A stretch of 52,544 nucleotides of DNA, taken from assembly GCA_019090795.1 (NCBI GenBank), contig JAHRVG010000078.1, positions 1 to 52,544 on the forward strand, written 5' to 3'. Positions 47,663 through 52,544 of this stretch are shown in pieces. Under the pieces are notes generated by a model. That model had not been told where the DNA came from, did not search any database, and was given only the letters and a program-made list of their open reading frames with translations. Position numbers and translations under genes: made by a program. Source of the DNA: Paracoccaceae bacterium. GTDB lineage: Bacteria; Pseudomonadota; Alphaproteobacteria; Rhodobacterales; Rhodobacteraceae. Numbering within the stretch: position 1 is the first letter of the stretch; every line of letters starts with the position of its first letter.

Positions 47663-47717
47663 GGCAAAGCTCCTTGTAAGGCTCATAAGGTATACCGTAG
47701 TATTCCGATCTTGTGCC

Positions 47718-47752
47718 GTTTCCTATCGGAAACTTTCAGTCCCTTCAAGGGA
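47718..47752 (-). promoter_or_regulatory. Two adjacent inverted repeats upstream of gcvT
   Basis: GTTTCC-TATC-GGAAAC (47718-47733) and TCCCTT-C-AAGGGA (47740-47752) are perfect palindromic elements side by side, 56 to 90 bases upstream of the gcvT start. Such pairs often mark operators or a structured leader. I did not recognise the conserved core of the glycine riboswitch in this gap (47663-47903), so control by a DNA-binding protein is an alternative. Nothing else was seen there except a small AGCGGC/GCCGCT hairpin (about 47822-47836). Confidence 0.4.
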
Positions 47753-47903
47753 TTCCTTTCCCTAATCTCGGCAAAAAATCTTTCGCAAACCACTCTGGCC
47801 ACCCCTGTCTTTTCACCCATCAGCGGCGGAGCCGCTCATCCTCAAGGAAACCCCAAACACGTAGGGCCCTCACCCTTTGGAACAGCTGCAGTTTGAGAGC
47901 TCG

Positions 47904-48941
47904 CTACACCGCAGCCGTCCAAAACCGATAGCGCGCCTGCCCCGTTACCTCCCGCACCAACCCGCGACCTTGGAGAAGTGCTAGATTACGCTGGGCGGAA
48001 ACCTTGGAAACACTGGTCGCGTTCACCACCATTTCAACCGAAACAAGCGGATACTGAAGCAGAGCTTCCAACAAAATTGGGGGTGTTCGGCCTGATAGAT
48101 CGTTAGTCTTGAGGCCCGCATGAATATACCAATCCGCAAGCCGGTCCAGATGCAACAACGCCCGCTTGCATGCGTTGTCTATTGCCACAAACCACAGTGG
48201 CAGAAGTTTCTCCGCCTTCCCGCTTTGCCCAAATAGATACTTATCCCCCAAGGCCACCGGCAAAAAAGATAACTCAAAAAAGCCCGCCTCTTTAGTCGCA
48301 GAAGACACAGCTGCCATGGGTTCAAGCACCGCACCCGGCTCGGACACTCCCAACAACCGCCAACTAAAAACCCCGACCGCCGCCCTTGTCAGAAAATGCA
48401 AATGTACGGACTGGTCCTGAAGCGCATACCACTGTTTTTCCAGTCGCTCGAAATCTTTGCCAAAGGGGCGTTTCCCCATTTCTGCCAAACCGTCGCTATC
48501 GGCCTCATGGCGCCCTAAAAACCGGGCCAGCCCGTTGTCGGGCCCTCGAGGTGACATCAATCGCCGCAACGCCCAGTCAGCCTGAGATAGAATGCGCGCA
48601 TTCTGCACGGTAGATAGCCGCAAACTTCGATACAACGCGAGTTTTTCCGGTGCTACCCAATCCCCTTGTGCCCAAAGCTGATCCGCCACTTCCATCAATG
48701 CCAAACGCTCGCATAACCCTTTTGGCCCCCAGCGCAGCCTTTCATCCAGACGGGCAATGCCGGCGGCAGCAACCGCCAGTTGCTGTCCCAAAACAGTTTC
48801 AGCACGCTCCCATTCAGTCACATCAAATTGTGGCCCGCGCAGTTCAACAGGCCAAGGCGGATCGGTTGGGGCCATGTCTTCCGGTGGCCCGGGCAGGAAC
48901 CAAAGATCATCATCGGAATCAGAATTGTCAGATACAGGCAT
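47904..48941 (-). CDS. DUF1612 / HTH-domain protein
   Basis: The 345-residue protein resembles the alphaproteobacterial DUF1612 family. It has a helical N-terminal part (residues 50-130, including GIARLDERLRWGPKGLCERLALMEVADQLWAQG) and a C-terminal winged-helix region (about 285-345, YPLVSVEMVVNATSVSKVSAQRNLALLQGRGLVREVTGQARYRFW). It probably binds DNA. Many relatives are encoded on plasmids and phages, and the function is not established. The N-terminus is acidic and low-complexity (SDNSDSDDD), and no ribosome-binding site is obvious. It is divergent from the large secreted protein across 125 bases. Confidence 0.65.
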   Translation of the reverse strand: MPVSDNSDSDDDLWFLPGPPEDMAPTDPPWPVELRGPQFDVTEWERAETVLGQQLAVAAAGIARLDERLRWGPKGLCERLALMEVADQLWAQGDWVAPEKLALYRSLRLSTVQNARILSQADWALRRLMSPRGPDNGLARFLGRHEADSDGLAEMGKRPFGKDFERLEKQWYALQDQSVHLHFLTRAAVGVFSWRLLGVSEPGAVLEPMAAVSSATKEAGFFELSFLPVALGDKYLFGQSGKAEKLLPLWFVAIDNACKRALLHLDRLADWYIHAGLKTNDLSGRTPPILLEALLQYPLVSVEMVVNATSVSKVSAQRNLALLQGRGLVREVTGQARYRFWTAAV

Positions 48942-49066
48942 TGGTTTGCGCTTTTAGAAACAAGAGACAAGGCATTTCTAGCGGCAATTTTTCACCCTGT
49001 CTGCCCTATCTCAGGCATATCCCCTGCTTTTTCCTTTTGGTTTTCAGTTTTTACCGCCATATTCCT

Positions 49067-51988
49067 ATGATGATAACATACTCCATCCGATCAAGCTTGC
49101 ACCACTTCTTTGCCTATACAGTATTGCTTGTTGCCTGTTTTACGCCCGCTGCGGCGCAGCAGAAACCTGCTCTCAATACCTATTTCTTTGGCAACAGTCT
49201 GGTGAATCACCCCACCGATAGCCCCGAAACCTCGGTGCCGCATTGGCTCCACCACTTAGCAAAATCAGCTGACAAGGGCTTTGCAGTGGATGGCCAGTTC
49301 GGCTTTTTGCGCAATTTTGCAACCGACCTACCACCCAGTGCCGGCTGGTCTTTTGAAGATGCAAAACGGGGGTGGAATGCAGGGCGGGTAGCCTTTGAAG
49401 ATTCACTAATTGACGCGATCATCATCACCCCTGCCAATTTTATCCAGTACCAACCAGCCGGGGCCGCTTATGACTGGGAGAACCCAGAGAATATCTCGCC
49501 CCTAGATGCCAGTTTGACAGTGATTGACTGGGTGTCTTCACGAAAACGAAATCAGGTTTATTACATCTATGAGGGCTGGGCAGACATGGGGTCCATTGCC
49601 AAGGGGTTTCCGCCAACTGATGCGGAACTGGCCCGTTATCAAGCCTTCAATGGTGCTGATTATCACGACTGGTATGGCTCCTTTGTTCGCCAGTTACAAA
49701 CCGCGCGTCCAGGGTTGGACATTCGTCTTATTCCCATCGCGAAAACCTTGGCTGGATTGCTAACGCAGACTCCCTTGGCCAATATTCCAGCGACTGAGCT
49801 TTATACCGATAACGCGCCCCATGGCACGCCAACACTGTATTTTCTGGCCAGCCTGATTGCCTATAAAACACTGTTTGATGCGGCAGCACCCACAGCCTTT
49901 CCAGTACCCGACACCGTTAACCAGATCGTGCGGGACAATTATCAAGGCATCCTCGGGTATATCGACACAGGCGAATTTCGCCGTGCCAGTATCACCCCAA
50001 CCACCGCCATTCAAACGACTTCAAGCGCCCCCGCATTCCCGACCAATCCGCCTTTGGCGATGGGCTTGGACGGCATCGCGGATTGGTCGGCCCAGCAACC
50101 TTTTGTAAACGTAATGAAATCCGCCCGTCCCTGGGTTGGCCATATCAAGGGGCAATGGGGGGGCTGGGACGCAGACAGATTGCGCGCTGGTGATTATCTG
50201 GATGCCAACGGCTGGCCCCAAAAAATCCCCGATGAGCTGTCCCACATCGAAAGCTTTGTCCTGACCAATCAACCTCCCGAAGCGATGTCCTCAATCGGGC
50301 GCTATCGCTTAACCTATACCGGCAAGGGCCAGATAAATGTTGGGGGGTTGGCACAGAATATCGTGAAGAAACCCGGTGAAATTTGGTTTGATTTTATCGC
50401 TGGCGAAGATCCGGTCGGGATCAGCATTACAACCACCGATCCTGAGGGAACCGGCAACTACATCCGCGATATTGCGGTGGTTAAAGAAACCAATATTGCT
50501 TTGTTCGAAGTGGGTGTCTTGTTCAACCCCAACTGGATTCGCCGCATTCAGGATTTGCGCTCGGTGCGTTTTATGGACTGGATGTTTACCAATGGCTCCA
50601 AAATCACCGATTGGAACCAGCGGCCAAGAGTAGACGATTATACTTATGTCGGTGGCGGTGCTCCGATCGAGGTGATGGTGGCATTGGCAAACCAGATCGG
50701 CGCAGACCCGTGGTTCAATATGCCCCATCTGGCGAATGACGGCTACAGCCGTGGCTTTGCTACTTATGTGCGGGATCATCTTGACCCCAATCTCAAGGCA
50801 TATGTTGAATATTCCAACGAAGTCTGGAACTTTACTTTCCCGCAAACGGCTTGGACCATACAGCAGGCCGAGGAGCGCTGGGGAAGAAAGGGAGGGCAGG
50901 ATGGATGGATGCAATTTGCCGGAATGCGGGCGGCCCAAATGGCGGCGATTTGGCGCGAGGTCTATGGAACGCAGGGCAAGGAACGACTGGTCCGGGTGAT
51001 TGCCACCCACACCGATTGGCCGGGGCTAGAGGAGGCGCTGTTGCAGGCACCCCTTTGGCAGGCAGAAGGCGGGCAAGCACCGGTCACGGAGTTTGATGCC
51101 TATGCGGTAACCGGATATTTTGGCCATGATCTGGGCAGTGATCTGGCCCCCAAAGTGCTGGATTGGATCGCAACCGGCACCCGCAAAGCAGAAATCGAGG
51201 GCGCGGAACACGGTTTGAAATTCAGAAACCTGCGGGCCTATGTGGCGGCCCACAGGTTTGAGTATGCAAGCAAGCAGGCAGCGCAGGCGGTCAGGAAAGG
51301 GTCGCTGAAACATTTGCTGACCGAAGCCTTGCCCTATCAGGCAAAAGTCGCCGCTGACAACGGTTTACAGCTGGTGATGTACGAGGGAGGCACCCATGTA
51401 GTCGGGATCGGAGAAATGGCCTCGAACGAGACCCTAGGTGCCTTCTTTAACTACTTTAGTTATACGCCTGAAATGGCCGGACTATACGAGACCTTGCTGC
51501 AGGGTTGGCAAGATTCCGGCGGCACCCTGTTCAATGCCTTTGTTGATGTCGCCCGCACCAGCAACTGGGGCAGTTGGGGGGCTTTGCGTCATCTCGATGA
51601 TACCAACCCACGTTGGGATGTGTTGATGAAATTCAATCGGGAGACCCCCGCATGGTGGTCCCAAAGGCCTGCCAACACATTTGCAAACGGGATATTTTCG
51701 CAGGGAACGGATCAGGGGGAAACTCTGGAAGGAACACCACATGAGGATATTTTATTAGGGCGTGCGGGGGATGATCTGTTGATCAGCCATGGGGGTGCAG
51801 ACATGCTGCACGGTGGGGCAGGGATGGATCATGCCGTATTTTCAGGAAAGCGGTCGGATTTCACCGTTGAAACAGACGGCGATGCCACGGTTCTAATCGG
51901 ACCCTCGGGGGCGACGCGGTTGTTTAGCGTTGAAAAGATCAGTTTCTCGGATCAACCCGATACCGTCTATTCAGTGCCTGATTTGTAG
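49067..51988 (+). CDS. Large secreted protein with SGNH-like, glycosidase-like and RTX-like segments
   Basis: The 973-residue protein has a signal peptide (HFFAYTVLLVACFTPAAAQ). The N-terminal part carries FGNSLVNHPTDSPETS (residues 41-56), which resembles SGNH-hydrolase block I. Further on, VEYSNEVWNF places a Glu (E585) after Asn, and LVMYEGGTHV has E773, as in clan GH-A glycosidases with an acid/base and a nucleophile. The C-terminal 90 residues (about 880-973) contain GGxGxD-type repeats (GRAGDDLL, HGGADMLHGGAGMDHAVFSG), suggesting Ca2+ binding and type I secretion or surface use. The start at 49067 is chosen from the signal peptide and has a poor ribosome-binding site. The longer frame from 48650 overlaps the divergent gene and is rejected. 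Substrate unknown. The convergent glycosyltransferase overlaps its end by 22 bases. Confidence 0.75.
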   Translation: MMITYSIRSSLHHFFAYTVLLVACFTPAAAQQKPALNTYFFGNSLVNHPTDSPETSVPHWLHHLAKSADKGFAVDGQFGFLRNFATDLPPSAGWSFEDAKRGWNAGRVAFEDSLIDAIIITPANFIQYQPAGAAYDWENPENISPLDASLTVIDWVSSRKRNQVYYIYEGWADMGSIAKGFPPTDAELARYQAFNGADYHDWYGSFVRQLQTARPGLDIRLIPIAKTLAGLLTQTPLANIPATELYTDNAPHGTPTLYFLASLIAYKTLFDAAAPTAFPVPDTVNQIVRDNYQGILGYIDTGEFRRASITPTTAIQTTSSAPAFPTNPPLAMGLDGIADWSAQQPFVNVMKSARPWVGHIKGQWGGWDADRLRAGDYLDANGWPQKIPDELSHIESFVLTNQPPEAMSSIGRYRLTYTGKGQINVGGLAQNIVKKPGEIWFDFIAGEDPVGISITTTDPEGTGNYIRDIAVVKETNIALFEVGVLFNPNWIRRIQDLRSVRFMDWMFTNGSKITDWNQRPRVDDYTYVGGGAPIEVMVALANQIGADPWFNMPHLANDGYSRGFATYVRDHLDPNLKAYVEYSNEVWNFTFPQTAWTIQQAEERWGRKGGQDGWMQFAGMRAAQMAAIWREVYGTQGKERLVRVIATHTDWPGLEEALLQAPLWQAEGGQAPVTEFDAYAVTGYFGHDLGSDLAPKVLDWIATGTRKAEIEGAEHGLKFRNLRAYVAAHRFEYASKQAAQAVRKGSLKHLLTEALPYQAKVAADNGLQLVMYEGGTHVVGIGEMASNETLGAFFNYFSYTPEMAGLYETLLQGWQDSGGTLFNAFVDVARTSNWGSWGALRHLDDTNPRWDVLMKFNRETPAWWSQRPANTFANGIFSQGTDQGETLEGTPHEDILLGRAGDDLLISHGGADMLHGGAGMDHAVFSGKRSDFTVETDGDATVLIGPSGATRLFSVEKISFSDQPDTVYSVPDL

Positions 51989-52509
51989 GCCGCTATTTCC
52001 CGCAGCAAAACCTCTGCCCCCAGTGTAGAGCGAAAGCCGCTTACAATCCGTTCCCGCCCCTTCTGACCAAGCGTCAACGCTAAATCCGGATCATTTGCAA
52101 TCGCTTGGATCATATCAGCCAAAGCCTCCAGATTTTGCGGTGGCACCAGACAACCGTCAACACCATCCTCAATCAATTCGGGAACCCCGCCAGCATTGGT
52201 GCCAATCGTCGGAACCCCGCAAGCCATTGCCTCCATATAGGCCACGCCGAGCGGCTCGCTCCAGCTTGCCAAGGCAAAAATATGGGCGCCTTGCAACTTG
52301 TCACGCACCTTGTCCGCATCAATCGCCCCCAGCAGGGTTACGTGATCCTGCAGGTTCAAAGCCAACAAATGCGCTGCCAGTTCTTGATGATACCCTTGGC
52401 CGCCATCGTCATCCTCGCCCGCGATTTCCAACTGCACATCAATGCCGCGCGCTATCAAAATAGCGACAGCCTGCATCAAATCCTGATGGCCTTTGACGAT
52501 GTTCAACCG
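51967..52509 (-). CDS. Group 4 (GT-B) glycosyltransferase, 5' end missing
   Basis: Only the C-terminal nucleotide-sugar-binding half is present, about 180 residues. It has IAGEDDDGGQGYHQELAAHL, HVTLLGAIDADKVRDKLQGAHIFALAS, and the Glu-x7-Glu motif EPLGVAYMEAMACGVPTIGTNAGGVPELI. The fold is that of GT4-type glycosyltransferases. The N-terminal acceptor-binding half lies beyond the contig end, where the adapter (52510 on) replaces it. The few residues MYKRQ that appear upstream are adapter. Its neighbour with glycosidase-like features suggests a polysaccharide locus. Confidence 0.88.
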   Translation of the reverse strand, partial: RLNIVKGHQDLMQAVAILIARGIDVQLEIAGEDDDGGQGYHQELAAHLLALNLQDHVTLLGAIDADKVRDKLQGAHIFALASWSEPLGVAYMEAMACGVPTIGTNAGGVPELIEDGVDGCLVPPQNLEALADMIQAIANDPDLALTLGQKGRERIVSGFRSTLGAEVLLREIAAYKSGTE

Positions 52510-52544
52510 CTGTCTCTTATACACATCTGACGCTGCCGACGAAC
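52510..52544 (-). other. Illumina Nextera adapter, reverse orientation (not genomic)
   Basis: The 19-base Tn5 mosaic end starts at 52510, followed by the 14-base Nextera linker and then AC. Those last two bases are the first two of the reversed index CCTAGAGT seen at the left end. Both contig ends thus carry the same i5-side adapter in inverted orientation. Confidence 0.97.

Noticed and set aside
47663-47903. Glycine riboswitch ahead of gcvT
   Set aside because: The typical core (conserved GGAGAG and CCGAAGGGG-type blocks) was not found by eye; not reported without a model hit.
48650-49066. A 139-codon N-terminal extension of the large secreted protein
   Set aside because: It overlaps the divergent DUF1612 gene, has no conserved-looking sequence, and a signal peptide begins at 49067.

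Overview
The window is a contig of about 52.5 kb from an alphaproteobacterium, most likely of the Roseobacter/Rhodobacteraceae lineage. This rests on the proteins themselves: an alphaproteobacterial RpoB and ribosomal proteins, a GlnK of the type with Ala-Gln-Ser in the T-loop, a BoxABC/BoxR cluster, a malonyl-CoA ligase, and a DUF2125-type protein. Both ends are Illumina Nextera adapter rather than genome (1-53 and 52510-52544). Genuine sequence therefore runs from 54 to 52509, and rpoB and the last glycosyltransferase are cut by the library fragment ends, not by biology.

Layout. 54-7507 (minus) is the conserved secE-nusG-rplK-rplA-rplJ-rplL-rpoB transcription/translation block, with an L10-leader region and several intergenic hairpins. 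7690-15756 holds housekeeping and small-molecule genes: an APC-like membrane protein, an IMPase-family phosphatase with PmbA, a secreted DUF2125-like protein, an amidinotransferase, an NADPH-FMN reductase-like protein, a VOC protein and an HTD2-type dehydratase. 15796-20426 (minus) is a five-gene Dpp/Opp-type peptide ABC operon in which every gene is broken by its own lesion. The M19 dipeptidase gene at its head (20480-21565) is intact.

21687-25936 carries PBP1A and, divergently, glnK-amtB (nitrogen sensing and ammonium uptake) closed by a strong terminator. 26043-30869 (plus) is a catabolic set: class II aldolase-like protein, acyl-CoA dehydrogenase, ADP-forming acyl-CoA synthetase and a CaiD-like hydratase. 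The last three are packed as one unit and suggest CoA-dependent degradation of a carnitine/butyrobetaine-like acid. 30866-33842 holds an EEP-family hydrolase, a small conserved protein, dapD (lysine/peptidoglycan precursor) and a LOG-family protein.

34161-39538 (plus) is boxC-boxB-boxA-boxR, the aerobic benzoyl-CoA epoxidation pathway with its XRE/shikimate-kinase-like regulator. Convergent to it, amidase-matB (39545-42509) probably makes malonyl-CoA. 42603-47662 (minus) is gcvT-gcvH-gcvP followed by a LysE-family exporter. The right end has a DUF1612/HTH-like protein, a large secreted protein with glycosidase-like and RTX-like parts, and a truncated GT4 glycosyltransferase. No rRNA, tRNA, CRISPR array, phage or insertion sequence was seen. 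The strongest unusual signal is the wholesale decay of the peptide transporter operon next to its intact dipeptidase.
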